A stretch of 64,000 nucleotides of DNA from Kribbella monticola (GTDB lineage Bacteria; Actinomycetota; Actinomycetes; Propionibacteriales; Kribbellaceae): assembly GCF_003261635.1 (NCBI RefSeq), contig NZ_QFXK01000039.1, positions 62,001-126,000 of the forward strand. The letters run 5' to 3'. A program made the translations under genes and the position numbers. The notes under the pieces were generated by a model that saw nothing but the letters and a program-made list of their open reading frames with translations, ran no database searches and was not told where the DNA came from. Shown here piece by piece: positions 41,796 through 50,536 of the stretch. Numbering within the stretch: the first letter of the stretch is position 1; every line of letters begins with the position of its first letter.

Positions 41796-42725
41796 CTACT
41801 TCTTGCTGATGAGGGAGCGGGCGAAGAACTGGAGGTTGGCGGGTCGCTCGGCGAGGCGGCGTACGAGGTAGCCGTACCAGTCTTCGCCGTAGGGGATGTA
41901 GATGCGGACGGTGTGGCCCTCGCCGGCAAGGCGGAGTTGTTCTTCGGGGCGGATGCCGAACAGCATCTGGTACTCGAAGGAGCCGGGGCGGCGGTTGGCG
42001 CGGTCGGCCAGGGAGCCGGCGATCGCGATCAGGCGCGGGTCGTGTGAGGCGATCATCGGGTAGCCGGCGCCGTTCATCAGGATCTTCATCGCGCGGACGT
42101 ACGCCTTGTCGACGGACCGCTTGTCCTGGTACGCGACCGACTCGGGCTCCTTGTAGGCGCCCTTGCACAGCCGGACCCGCGAGCCCTCATAAGCCAGGTC
42201 GCGGCAGTCGCCCTCGGTACGCCGCAAGTACGCCTGCAGCACGGCGCCGGTCTCGGGGAAGTCCTGCCGCAGTTCGCGCAGGATGCTCAGGGTGGAGTCC
42301 GTGGTGGTGTGGTCCTCCATGTCGAGGGTCACCGTCGTACCGGCGTTGCGGGCCGCGTGGCAGATCGAGCGGGCGTTCTCCAGCGCGATCTTCTCGCCGT
42401 CGCCGGGCAGCGCCTGACCGACGGCCGACAGCTTGACCGAGACCTCGGCATGAGACGTCAGCCCGGCGGCGGACAGCTGCTTCAGCAACGTCAGGTACGC
42501 CTCGGCCGTCGCGGTGGCGGCGGCGGCGTCCGTGACGTCCTCACCCAGGTGGTCGAGGGTGACATTGAGGCCGCTGCTGACCAGCTTCTCGGTGGCCAGC
42601 ACGGCCTCCGGAGCGGTCTCCCCGGCCACGAACCGGGCCACGATGCCGCTGGACACCGGCATCGCCGAGACGGCCTTCTTGATCTGGGGGCTGCGGGACA
42701 CGCCCAGCAGGATTCGCCGAAGCAC
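41796..42725 (-). CDS. proline dehydrogenase
   Basis: A 309-residue monofunctional PRODH that oxidises proline to pyrroline-5-carboxylate with FAD. Key segments are VSVKLSAVGQALPGDGEK, VTLDMEDHTTTDSTL, LQAYLRRTEGDC, RLCKGAYKEP and the C-terminal YIPYGEDWYGYLVRRLAERP, which binds the substrate carboxylate through the Arg pair. No P5C dehydrogenase gene is adjacent. Expression control is not visible, but the upstream gap carries an imperfect direct repeat. Confidence 0.94.
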   Translation of the reverse strand: MLRRILLGVSRSPQIKKAVSAMPVSSGIVARFVAGETAPEAVLATEKLVSSGLNVTLDHLGEDVTDAAAATATAEAYLTLLKQLSAAGLTSHAEVSVKLSAVGQALPGDGEKIALENARSICHAARNAGTTVTLDMEDHTTTDSTLSILRELRQDFPETGAVLQAYLRRTEGDCRDLAYEGSRVRLCKGAYKEPESVAYQDKRSVDKAYVRAMKILMNGAGYPMIASHDPRLIAIAGSLADRANRRPGSFEYQMLFGIRPEEQLRLAGEGHTVRIYIPYGEDWYGYLVRRLAERPANLQFFARSLISKK

Positions 42726-42870
42726 TTCGCGTTCCTCCTCGTTTCCCGACTCATCCGGCCCCGTATGCCGCGATGTTCCAGGGGTGTCAGCAGGCTACGC
42801 GCCTGGCCCGTACGCACCCTAATCGTGTGGCCAGGACCACACCAGTACGCCGACTGGTCCACGCCGCCCC

Positions 42871-42912
42871 CGTCCAGCGAACCCGGGCCACCCACGTCCA
42901 GCGGGCCCGGGC
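42871..42912. repeat. imperfect 18-bp direct repeat upstream of proline dehydrogenase
   Basis: CGTCCAGCGAACCCGGGC (42871-42888) recurs with two changes at 42895-42912, a 24-nt period. It lies in the 282-nt gap between the divergent proline dehydrogenase and DUF695-like genes. It may be an operator or chance; nothing else is recognisable in the gap. Confidence 0.4.
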
Positions 42913-43007
42913 GATGCGGACTGGGCTGGTTCCCGTCGGCCCCGTAGGTTGGGTTGGCAGGGCCGTCCGGACGGGCGGCGTGATCCCCGGTCAGGAGAGG
43001 ATGCGGC

Positions 43008-44048
43008 ATGCGGATCTTCAAGCGTCGCCGCACGACGGCTGCGCCGGCCGACCCGATCGGTGGGTTCTGGAGCTGGTGGGAAGCCACCGGCGCCGCCCAG
43101 ATCGCCGAGTCGATCGCGCTGCGGGATCTGACCGCCGCCGGCGCCGTACTGTCCGACCAGGTACGCCGGATCCACGAGAACCTCGACTGGGAGCTGGGCC
43201 ACGGCCTGCACGCCGAACACGTCCTGATCGTCACCGCCGCCGGCGACCCCGGCACCCGCGCGATCGCCCGTCGCTGGTTGCGCGCGGCACCGCCCTCGGA
43301 CCACCTCTGGGAGTACGCCGACCTGCGCCGGCCGTCACCGGACGCGGGGATCAAGTTCGACGGGATGCCGCTGGTCTCGATCGAGTCGGCGCTCGTCACG
43401 ATCGAGCCCGACAGTCGCGAGGCCGCCCTGCATGTCGAGGTGCACCACCCGGCGTTCCCGGCACTGCCCGACGAGCTGCGGAAGCGGGTGACCTTTCTGT
43501 TGCTCGACCTGGTCCTCGGCGAGGAACTGGTCGAGACCTGGATCGGCGCGATCAGCCCGGCGGTCGTGCCGCCCGCGAACGCAGTACCGATCGCCGAACT
43601 GCTGCCGGCGGTGGCTTCGTTCGCCGCGGCTCATGTCGCCGAGGACGGCGGGCCGAGCTGGCGGTTGATGGAAGGTGAGACGGCGGCCGGCGATCGCCTG
43701 GTCGCGACCGCGATGGTCCCGCTCCGCTCGATCCAGATGCCGCACCTGGACACCCATGTCGCCGTCGAGGTGCCGTACCAGGACGCCCGCGAGGACGGGC
43801 TGCCCAAGGACGAGACGCTGAGCCATCTGCGCGACTTCGAGGACCATTTGACCAACCGGCTCGGTGATTCGGGCCGGCTGCTGGCGCACGAGACCGCGGC
43901 CGGCTCGCGGACCTTGCACTACTACGTCGACGGTACGACGCCGGCCGCCGCCCAGTTGGAAGCCGCGATCACCGGCTGGCCCGACGGCCCGGTCACCCTC
44001 AAGGTCACCGCCGACGCCGGCTGGGAAGGCGTCCGCCACCTGACCTAG
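43008..44048 (+). CDS. DUF695-like protein of unknown function
   Basis: A 346-residue soluble protein. The N-terminal two thirds has no motif I can name. The C-terminal part (HLRDFEDHLTNRLGDSGRLL, then GSRTLHYYVDG) resembles the DUF695 pattern of an E/D-rich helix followed by G-R-x-x-x-Y-Y-x-D. A basic N-terminus (RIFKRRRTT) is noticeable. The stop overlaps the stop of the convergent ABC permease gene. Function unknown. Confidence 0.75.
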   Translation: MRIFKRRRTTAAPADPIGGFWSWWEATGAAQIAESIALRDLTAAGAVLSDQVRRIHENLDWELGHGLHAEHVLIVTAAGDPGTRAIARRWLRAAPPSDHLWEYADLRRPSPDAGIKFDGMPLVSIESALVTIEPDSREAALHVEVHHPAFPALPDELRKRVTFLLLDLVLGEELVETWIGAISPAVVPPANAVPIAELLPAVASFAAAHVAEDGGPSWRLMEGETAAGDRLVATAMVPLRSIQMPHLDTHVAVEVPYQDAREDGLPKDETLSHLRDFEDHLTNRLGDSGRLLAHETAAGSRTLHYYVDGTTPAAAQLEAAITGWPDGPVTLKVTADAGWEGVRHLT

Positions 44049-44782
44049 GCCGTACGGCGTTTCAGCGTCGCGGCACCGAGGACGAGCGCGCCGACGATGA
44101 ACGCGGCGACCACGAGCGCATCGGATCCCGCGCCGTCTCCGAAGCCGTTGCCTCGGGCAACCCCGGACACCGCGTCGACGGCGTACGAGAGGGGCAGCAC
44201 GTCACTGACCCCATGCAGTACGCCGGGGAGCCGGTCGCGGGGCAGCAGCAACCCGCAGAGCAGGAGCTGCGGGATCATCACGGCCGGCATCATCTGGACG
44301 GCCTGGAACTCGGTGGCGGCGAAGGCACTCGCGAGCAGACCGAGCGCAGTACCGAGGACTCCGTCGAGAACCGCGACCACTCCGAGCTGCCAGGCAGAGC
44401 CGCGGATGTCGAGGTCGAGCGCGTACAGCGAGATCGACACCACCACGGCCGCCTGGACGACGGCGATCAGCGCGAACGCCAGCGCGTAGCCGAGCAGGAA
44501 GTCCAGCTTGGCCATCGGCAGCGTGAACAACCGCGACAAGGTGCCGCTGGTCCGTTCGCGCAAGGTGGCCACCGAGGTGACGATGAACATGATGATCGAC
44601 GGGAACACCGCCAGCAGCGGCCCGCCGATCCGGTCGAACGTGCCCGGGGACTCGTGGAACATCCACCACATCAGGCTCACCAGCAGAGCCGGCATCACGA
44701 TCAGCATCGCCACGGTCCGGTGGTCGCGGCGCAACTGAGCCAGCACCCGGGCCGCCATCGCCAGCGTCACTCGCGGCGTCAT
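44045..44782 (-). CDS. ABC-2 type transporter permease
   Basis: A 245-residue membrane protein with about six helices in the ABC-2 exporter layout (VAMLIVMPALLVSLMWWMF; RERTSGTLSRLFTLPMAKLD; PQLLLCGLLLPRDRLPG). RERTSGTL is the conserved cytoplasmic segment of drug-export permeases. Its start overlaps the ATPase stop by 4 nt, so the two form one exporter. The substrate is unknown, probably a hydrophobic compound or drug. Confidence 0.92.
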   Translation of the reverse strand: MTPRVTLAMAARVLAQLRRDHRTVAMLIVMPALLVSLMWWMFHESPGTFDRIGGPLLAVFPSIIMFIVTSVATLRERTSGTLSRLFTLPMAKLDFLLGYALAFALIAVVQAAVVVSISLYALDLDIRGSAWQLGVVAVLDGVLGTALGLLASAFAATEFQAVQMMPAVMIPQLLLCGLLLPRDRLPGVLHGVSDVLPLSYAVDAVSGVARGNGFGDGAGSDALVVAAFIVGALVLGAATLKRRTA

Positions 44783-45501
44783 CGCGCACCTGCCTTCCGG
44801 TCGATCAGGGTGAGGAAGGCCTGCTCGATGTCGCTGGTACCGACCGATGCCAGCAACCCGTCGGGAGTGTCATCGGCGAGCAGCTCGCCCTCGCGCATGA
44901 GCAGCAGCCGGTCGCAGCGGACCGCCTCGTCCATCACGTGACTCGACACCAGCAGAGTCGCGCCGTTGTCGGCCAGCCGATGGAACAGCTCCCACAGATC
45001 GCGCCGGAGCACCGGGTCCAAGCCGACGGTCGGTTCGTCGAGGACGAGCAGTTCGGGATTGCCCAGCAGCGCCGCGGCGAGCGAGGCACGAGAGCGTTGG
45101 CCGCCGGACAGCCGGTCGACCCGATCGTCGGCGTGACTGCGGAGGTCGACGGCGTCGATCACGCGGTCGACGTCGCCGGAGGAGATGCCGAGGACGGCGG
45201 CGAAGAAGCGGAGGTTCTCCCTGACCGTCAGATCGCCGTACACGCTGGGCTCCTGGGTCACGTAGCCGATCCGGTCGCGCAGTTTCGGCGAACCGGCGGG
45301 CAGTCCGAGCACCTCGACAGTGCCGGTGACCTTGGCCTGCAGGCCCACGATCGCCCGGATCAACGTGGTCTTGCCGCATCCCGACGGCCCGAGCAACCCC
45401 GTCACCGACCCGGTGGCCAGGCCGAAACCCACGCCGTGCAGGACTTCCCGGTCGCCCCGCACCACGACCACGTCGCGACACGTCACCGCGTTTTTCATCA
45501 T
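44779..45501 (-). CDS. ABC transporter ATP-binding protein
   Basis: A 240-residue ATPase: Walker A GLLGPSGCGKTTLIRAIVG, Q-loop YVTQEPSVYG, signature RLSGGQRSRASLAAALL, Walker B LLVLDEPTVGLDPV and the switch His in VSSHVMDEA. It pairs with the permease downstream. A TetR gene lies upstream on the same strand after a 49-nt gap and probably represses this operon. Confidence 0.95.
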   Translation of the reverse strand: MMKNAVTCRDVVVVRGDREVLHGVGFGLATGSVTGLLGPSGCGKTTLIRAIVGLQAKVTGTVEVLGLPAGSPKLRDRIGYVTQEPSVYGDLTVRENLRFFAAVLGISSGDVDRVIDAVDLRSHADDRVDRLSGGQRSRASLAAALLGNPELLVLDEPTVGLDPVLRRDLWELFHRLADNGATLLVSSHVMDEAVRCDRLLLMREGELLADDTPDGLLASVGTSDIEQAFLTLIDRKAGAR

Positions 45502-45550
45502 GTGATGAATTTAGCTTCCACGACCGCCATCGGCAAGAGGCGAAAGACCC

Positions 45551-46144
45551 TCAGGCGGTGAGGTAGTGCTGGATGACCGGGGCGATCCGGTCGATCAGGT
45601 CCGCGACCGGAGTGGTGGCGACCGGGTCGAGATCGACGAGGTAGCGGGTCAGTGCGAGACCGAGCAGTTGGGCGGCCACCAGCGAGACGCGCAGCGAGGC
45701 GTCCGGGACGTCGAGGGCGGTCGAAACGGGGACCATGATCATCTTCGTGATGCCTTCGCGCATCATCCGGGCGACCTCGTCGCTGGTGACGACGCTGCGC
45801 AGGACCGCCTTCATCCGCTGCTGGCCGTCGGCGGACTCCCAGACCCCGAGGAAAGTGGTGATGATCCGGCGACCGAGTTCCTCGCGCGGGCCGCCGAGGA
45901 TCACGGCCGCCACCTGGCGCGGATCGACGGGCAGTGCCATCGACTCGATGAACAGTTCGTCCTTGCTGTCGAAGTAGTGGTGCACGAGCGCCGCGTCGAC
46001 ACCGGCCTCGCGGGCGACCGCGCGCAGCGACGTACCGGTGAATCCCTTACCTGCAAAGGATTCGCGGGCCGCCCGGAGGATGTCGCCGCGGGTGTCCGGA
46101 CCGCCCGGCCGGCGCCCCGGCGTACGGGTCGGTGAACCCGTCAC
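45551..46144 (-). CDS. TetR family transcriptional regulator
   Basis: A 197-residue regulator from the GTG at 46144, overlapping the isomerase stop (GTGA). The HTH is FAGKGFTGTSLRAVAREAG followed by VDAALVHHYFDSKDELF, and the C-terminal domain is TetR_C-like (RVSLVAAQLLGLALTRYL). It lies between an old conserved gene and an ABC exporter, so it probably controls the exporter while being read through from the isomerase mRNA. A longer frame to 46936 is only an antisense-like extension. Confidence 0.92.
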   Translation of the reverse strand: MTGSPTRTPGRRPGGPDTRGDILRAARESFAGKGFTGTSLRAVAREAGVDAALVHHYFDSKDELFIESMALPVDPRQVAAVILGGPREELGRRIITTFLGVWESADGQQRMKAVLRSVVTSDEVARMMREGITKMIMVPVSTALDVPDASLRVSLVAAQLLGLALTRYLVDLDPVATTPVADLIDRIAPVIQHYLTA

Positions 46145-47007
46145 GGGGTCAGCTCCGACACCTCTCCGTCGCTGGTCACGGCGAAGGCCGACCGGCGGGA
46201 GACGGCGTCGGCGGTCCGGACGAAGTGCTTGCGGGTGAACTCGAGCGACTCGATCAGGTCGATCTCGCGCTCGGACCGGCTGGAGCAGCGGCGGGTGTTG
46301 ATCTCGATGATGATGTGGCCGCGGAAGTCGTTGTTGGCCAGGCCGTTCAGCAGGTCGGCCGCTCGCTGGGTACCGCGGCCGGGCACCAGGTGCTCGTCCT
46401 TGGCGGAGCCGGTGCCGTCGGTGAGGTGGATGTGCTTGAGCGTCCGGCCCATCGTCGCGGCCAGCTCGACGCAGTCCTGCTCGGCGGTCGACGAGTGCGA
46501 CAGGTCGAGGGTGGTGTGCGCGTAGGTCTGCTCGGTCGGGTCCCAACTCGGCGCGTACGCCTGCAGGCCCTTGCCGGGCGCGCGCCACGGGTACATGTTC
46601 TCGACCGCGAAAATGACGCCGGTCTCCGCCTCCAGCCGGGCGATCCCCTCGACGAAGCCGCGGGCGTAGTCGCGCTGCCAGCGGAACGGCGGGTGGACGA
46701 CGACGACGTCGGCGCCGAGATCCTTGGCCGCCTCGGCGCTGCGCTCCAGCTTCTCCCACGGGTCGGTCCCCCACACCCGCTGGGTGATCAGCAGACAAGG
46801 CGCGTGGATCGCGATCACCGGGAGCTGGTGGTAGTCGACCAGCCGCTGCACCGCGTCGATCTGGGTACTGAGCGGGTCGATCCCGACCATCAATTCCACC
46901 CCGTCGTACCCGAGCCGAGCAGCCAGCTCGAAGCAACTGGCGGTCGACTCCGGATAGACGGAGGCGGTGGACAGGCCGATCTTCGCGGCGGTCTTGCGGG
47001 AGCTCAT
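46141..47007 (-). CDS. sugar phosphate isomerase/epimerase (xylose isomerase-like TIM barrel)
   Basis: A 288-residue TIM-barrel protein of the AP-endonuclease-2 fold: YDGVELMVGIDPLSTQ, VVVHPPFRWQRDYARG, FAVENMYPWRAPGKG, LDLSHSSTAEQD and LKHIHLTDGTG, with His/Glu/Asp metal ligands in order. It belongs to the conserved actinobacterial set beside Ppx (Rv0498 type). It follows the phosphatase with a 22-nt gap. The substrate is unknown. Confidence 0.9.
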   Translation of the reverse strand: MSSRKTAAKIGLSTASVYPESTASCFELAARLGYDGVELMVGIDPLSTQIDAVQRLVDYHQLPVIAIHAPCLLITQRVWGTDPWEKLERSAEAAKDLGADVVVVHPPFRWQRDYARGFVEGIARLEAETGVIFAVENMYPWRAPGKGLQAYAPSWDPTEQTYAHTTLDLSHSSTAEQDCVELAATMGRTLKHIHLTDGTGSAKDEHLVPGRGTQRAADLLNGLANNDFRGHIIIEINTRRCSSRSEREIDLIESLEFTRKHFVRTADAVSRRSAFAVTSDGEVSELTP

Positions 47008-47029
47008 CGCAGTAGGCTTTCGGGGATTG

Positions 47030-47971
47030 TCATCGGGGTTGCAACTGGTCCAGACGGGACAGGATGACGCCTTCCCGCAGAGCCCACGGACAGACCTCGA
47101 GCGAGGTCAGGTCGAACAGGTCCATCACCGCGTCCGCGACCAGCGCACCGGCGATCAGCTGAGTGGACCGGCCCGCGGAGACCCCGGGCAGCGCGGCCCG
47201 CTCGGCCGCGGTCATACCGGTCAGCTTGGGCATCCACTCGGTCAGGTCGTCGCGGTCCAGCGAGCGCGGTACGTACGGCCCGTCGTCGGACGGAGCCGCC
47301 CCGCAGATCCTGGCCAGCGACCGGAACGTCTTGCTGGTGGCGACCGAGCGCTGCGGCCGGCCGGCCCGCAGTACGTCGCCTGCCACCGCCGCCATCTCCA
47401 CCCGGATCCGCTTGCGCAGAGCCCGTACTTCGTCCTTGTCCGGCGGATCTGCGGTGAGCGACTCGCGAGTCAGCCGGCCGGCGCCCAGCGGCACCGACAC
47501 GGCGACCGTCGGCTCCTCGTCAGATCCGGCCGCGATCTCCAGCGAACCACCGCCGATGTCGAACACGGCCAGCCGGCCCGACGACCAGCCGAACCACCGG
47601 CGTACGGCGAGGAAGGTCAGCCGCGCCTCGTCCTGGCCGGTCAGCACCTGCAGATCGACCTTGGTCTTCACCCGGACCCGGTCCAGCACCTTTTCGCCAT
47701 TAGGGGCTTCCCGGAGCGCGGAGGTGGCGAAGGCCAGCACGGACTCGCAGCCCTTGTCCTCGGCGAGCTCGGCGGCCTCGGAGATGAACGAGACGAGCTC
47801 GTCGGCGCCGGACTGGGCGATCTTGCCGTCCTTGTCCAGGTGCTCGGCGAGCCGCAGCTCGGTCTTGTGCGAGTACGCCGGCAGCGGCGCGGCACCACGG
47901 TGCGCATCCACCACCAGGAGGTGGACGGTGTTGGATCCCACGTCGAGTACGCCGAGCCGCATACCCTCCAC
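47030..47971 (-). CDS. Ppx/GppA family phosphatase
   Basis: A 313-residue member of the ASKHA fold: LGVLDVGSNTVHLLVVDA (phosphate 1), AFATSALREAPNGEKVL, AVFDIGGGSLEIAAGS (phosphate 2). It hydrolyses polyphosphate or pppGpp. The short length without an HD domain is like the mycobacterial proteins. It heads the minus-strand series in this window and is divergent from the Cys-rich gene at 48099, as in M. tuberculosis. Confidence 0.93.
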   Translation of the reverse strand: MEGMRLGVLDVGSNTVHLLVVDAHRGAAPLPAYSHKTELRLAEHLDKDGKIAQSGADELVSFISEAAELAEDKGCESVLAFATSALREAPNGEKVLDRVRVKTKVDLQVLTGQDEARLTFLAVRRWFGWSSGRLAVFDIGGGSLEIAAGSDEEPTVAVSVPLGAGRLTRESLTADPPDKDEVRALRKRIRVEMAAVAGDVLRAGRPQRSVATSKTFRSLARICGAAPSDDGPYVPRSLDRDDLTEWMPKLTGMTAAERAALPGVSAGRSTQLIAGALVADAVMDLFDLTSLEVCPWALREGVILSRLDQLQPR

Positions 47972-48098
47972 GCTACTGGACTCCTGAGGTGCACCTGCGC
48001 GGCGTACGGCGGTCCGTACTCAGAATCGACCCGGCCCGGGCGTCCTCGGTACCGCACGGGATGAGCGGGTATCACTGCGGAAGACGTACGCTTTCCCG

Positions 48099-48845
48099 GT
48101 GCCTGAGGTCTCTCTCGATTTTCCCCGTGCCTTTGTCGAGTTCGTCGATCCCGATGATCCCGACCAGGTGTTCCGTTGCGACCTGACCTGGCTGACGTCC
48201 AACTGGACCTGCATCTTCGGCGGTGGTTGCCGCGGCATCTACAAAGGCCGCCCGAACGACGGCTGCTGCACGCTCGGCGCGCACTTCTCCGACGAGGACG
48301 ACGAGTTGCGCGTGAAGGGGTACGTCAAGCAACTGGGCAAGGACGACTGGCAGTTCCGCAAGGAAGGCAAGACGAACGGCTGGATCGAGACCGACGAGGA
48401 CGGCGACCGTAAGACCCGGGTCTGGGAAGGCGCCTGCATCTTCCTGAACCGGCCGGACTTCCCCGGCGGTGGCGGTTGCGCGCTGCACGGGCTCGCCCTG
48501 AAGAAGGGCGTGCACTTCGTCGAGACGAAGCCGGACGTGTGCTGGCAGTTGCCGATCCGGCGGACGTTCCGCGAGGTGGAGCGGCCCGACGGTACGTCGT
48601 ACACGGAGGTCGGCATCGGCGAGTACGACCGGCGCGGGTGGGGACCAGGCGGGCATGACCTGGACTGGTACTGCACTGGGAACACCGAGGCGCACGTCGG
48701 CGTCGAGGCCGTCTTCGAGTCGAGCAAGGTCGAGCTGCAGACGCTGATGGGGCTCAAGGCGTACGACGTACTCGCGGAGCTCTGCCGTCAGCGGCTGGAG
48801 GCGGCCAAGCCGCTGCTGCAGCACCCCGCGTCACCGCAGGCCTAG
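48099..48845 (+). CDS. conserved Cys-rich protein (Rv0495c-like)
   Basis: A 248-residue protein with a dense Cys pattern: WTCIFGGGCRG, NDGCCTLGAHF, EGACIFLNRPDFPGGGGCALH, KPDVCWQLPIRR. This probably forms a metal or iron-sulfur site. A TACGCT at 48087-48092 lies 7 nt before the GTG, so the mRNA may be leaderless. It is divergent from ppx, the same relation as Rv0495c/Rv0496. No biochemical function is known to me. Confidence 0.85.
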   Translation: MPEVSLDFPRAFVEFVDPDDPDQVFRCDLTWLTSNWTCIFGGGCRGIYKGRPNDGCCTLGAHFSDEDDELRVKGYVKQLGKDDWQFRKEGKTNGWIETDEDGDRKTRVWEGACIFLNRPDFPGGGGCALHGLALKKGVHFVETKPDVCWQLPIRRTFREVERPDGTSYTEVGIGEYDRRGWGPGGHDLDWYCTGNTEAHVGVEAVFESSKVELQTLMGLKAYDVLAELCRQRLEAAKPLLQHPASPQA

Positions 48846-48858
48846 AGCTTTCGTTGGG

Positions 48859-49806
48859 TCAGAGCTTGTCGTTGGCAACCAGCCAGCCGAGCGCGTCCAG
48901 GGTCGTCTCCAGCGCCGAGTAGCGCGGACGGAAGCCGAGCAGCCGGGCGGCCTTCTCCATCGAGCAGTGCGGGCTGTGCGCGATGTGGTCCCAGGTGGCG
49001 GCGGCGTCGCCTTCGGAAACTGTCTCCTTCCACTCGTCCCACGGAAGGAAGGTGAGGTTCGCCTCCTGACCGAAATAGCTCGCCACTCCCTCGGCGTACC
49101 CGCGGAGCGTCATCGCGCCGTCGGCGACCGCGTGGAAGCTCTCGCCGATCGCGACCGACCGGTTCGCCAGCGCGGCGAGGAACACGCCTGCGACGTCGGC
49201 GGCGTGGACGTGCTGGACGGTCTCCAGGCCCAGGTTCGGCAGGGCCAGTTCGGCGCCCTCGGCAAGCTTCTTGAAGACGCCGAGGTCGAGGTGACCGGCC
49301 GGGTTGATCGGTGTCCAGCCCGGTCCTGAGATGTGTCCGGGGTGGACGATCGTGACCGGGAGGCCGTCGCGGTGGGCCTTGGCCAGCAGATAGCGCTCGA
49401 TCGCCGCCTTCGCGATGCCGTAGTCGCCGAAGGGTTTGCGCGGGGCATCCTCCCGCGTCGGCACCGTCGCGCTCGGGCCGTGCACCCAGATCGTGCCGCA
49501 GTGCAACAGGTGACCGACCTCGCCCTGGACCGCTTCCGCCAGTTGCCTCGCGCTGTCCTCGGTGAAGCAGATCAGGTCGATCACCGCGTCCGCATGCAGA
49601 TCCCGCACCCGCTGCCCGAAGGTCCCGGCGGCATCCTCGGCCTCCCGATCCGCCTGCTGCAACTCCACCTGTTGCCACGCGCCACTGTCCCGATACGGCG
49701 CCCGCTCCCCCCGACTCAGCACCACCACCTCATGCCCAAGCCGAACCAACTCAGGAACCAAATACGTCCCGATATGCCCAGTCCCACCAATCACCACGAT
49801 GCGCAT
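48859..49806 (-). CDS. NAD-dependent epimerase/dehydratase family protein
   Basis: A 315-residue extended SDR: VVIGGTGHIGTYLVPELVRLG at the N-terminus (GxxGxxG), VVLSRGERAPY, and IVHPGHISGPGWTPIN. The canonical Tyr-Lys pair is replaced by a GDYGIAKAAIERYLL context, where Tyr and Lys are close to the expected spacing. Substrate unknown. It converges on the Cys-rich gene and is divergent from a VOC protein. Confidence 0.88.
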   Translation of the reverse strand: MRIVVIGGTGHIGTYLVPELVRLGHEVVVLSRGERAPYRDSGAWQQVELQQADREAEDAAGTFGQRVRDLHADAVIDLICFTEDSARQLAEAVQGEVGHLLHCGTIWVHGPSATVPTREDAPRKPFGDYGIAKAAIERYLLAKAHRDGLPVTIVHPGHISGPGWTPINPAGHLDLGVFKKLAEGAELALPNLGLETVQHVHAADVAGVFLAALANRSVAIGESFHAVADGAMTLRGYAEGVASYFGQEANLTFLPWDEWKETVSEGDAAATWDHIAHSPHCSMEKAARLLGFRPRYSALETTLDALGWLVANDKL

Positions 49807-49903
49807 GAGCCCACCCTAAGCACACTCCGAAGGTGGTTAGGTTGCCCTTGGTTCGACACCCCGATGGCGCGGACTGTCGGTGGCTGGGACCAGAATGACT
49901 TGC

Positions 49904-50536
49904 ATGCGCTTGGATCATCTTTCATATGCGGCCGGTCCCGACGGGTATCAGGCGACGGTTGAGCGGCTGTCCGCGCTGCTCGGCGCCGAGTTCGTCGACG
50001 GCGGCGTGCACCCGCGTTTCGGCACGGTGAACCACATCCTCCCGCTCGAGAACGACCGCTACATCGAGGTCGTCGACGTGCTCGACCACCCGGCGTCGGA
50101 CAAGGCCCCGTTCGGCCAGGCCGTCCGCGCCCGCAAGGAGGTCGGCGGTGGCTGGCTCGGCTGGGTGGTCGCGGTCCGCGACATGGAGCGGATGGAGAAG
50201 CGACTCGGCCGCGAGGCCGTCCCCGGCAACCGGCACCGCCCCGACGGCGTCAACATCACCTGGCGCCAGATCGGCGTCAAGGGTCTGATCGCCGACCCGC
50301 AGCTGCCGTTCTTCATCCACTGGGACGACCTGGCCCAGCACCCGTCCGTCGGCGGCAAGGGCGTCAAGCTGACCGCGCTCGAGATCGCCGGTGACCCGGC
50401 CCGGGTGACCGAGTGGATCGGCCACCCCGCCGACCACCTGCTCGACGACCTCGACGTCGCCTGGGTCGGCCCGAACGGTCAGCCCGGTCTCAACGCGGCC
50501 GTCTTCCAGACCCCCAACGGCATCGTTCGGCTGTGA
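49904..50536 (+). CDS. VOC/glyoxalase-like domain protein
   Basis: A 210-residue protein: MRLDHLSYAAGPDGYQATVE, TVNHILPLENDRYIEVVDVLD, then PFFIHWDDLAQHP. This is the glyoxalase-like (Glyoxalase_3) version of the vicinal oxygen chelate fold, with His and Glu as candidate metal ligands. The ATG at 49904 is preferred over the GTG at 49880 because homology begins there. Its stop overlaps the peptidase E start by 4 nt. Confidence 0.87.
   Translation: MRLDHLSYAAGPDGYQATVERLSALLGAEFVDGGVHPRFGTVNHILPLENDRYIEVVDVLDHPASDKAPFGQAVRARKEVGGGWLGWVVAVRDMERMEKRLGREAVPGNRHRPDGVNITWRQIGVKGLIADPQLPFFIHWDDLAQHPSVGGKGVKLTALEIAGDPARVTEWIGHPADHLLDDLDVAWVGPNGQPGLNAAVFQTPNGIVRL

Noticed and set aside
45551..46936. 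Apparent fusion of a TetR domain with a long N-terminal extension
   Set aside because: The extension lies on the same strand in another frame of the isomerase gene. A GTG at 46144 overlapping the isomerase stop gives a normal-sized TetR protein.
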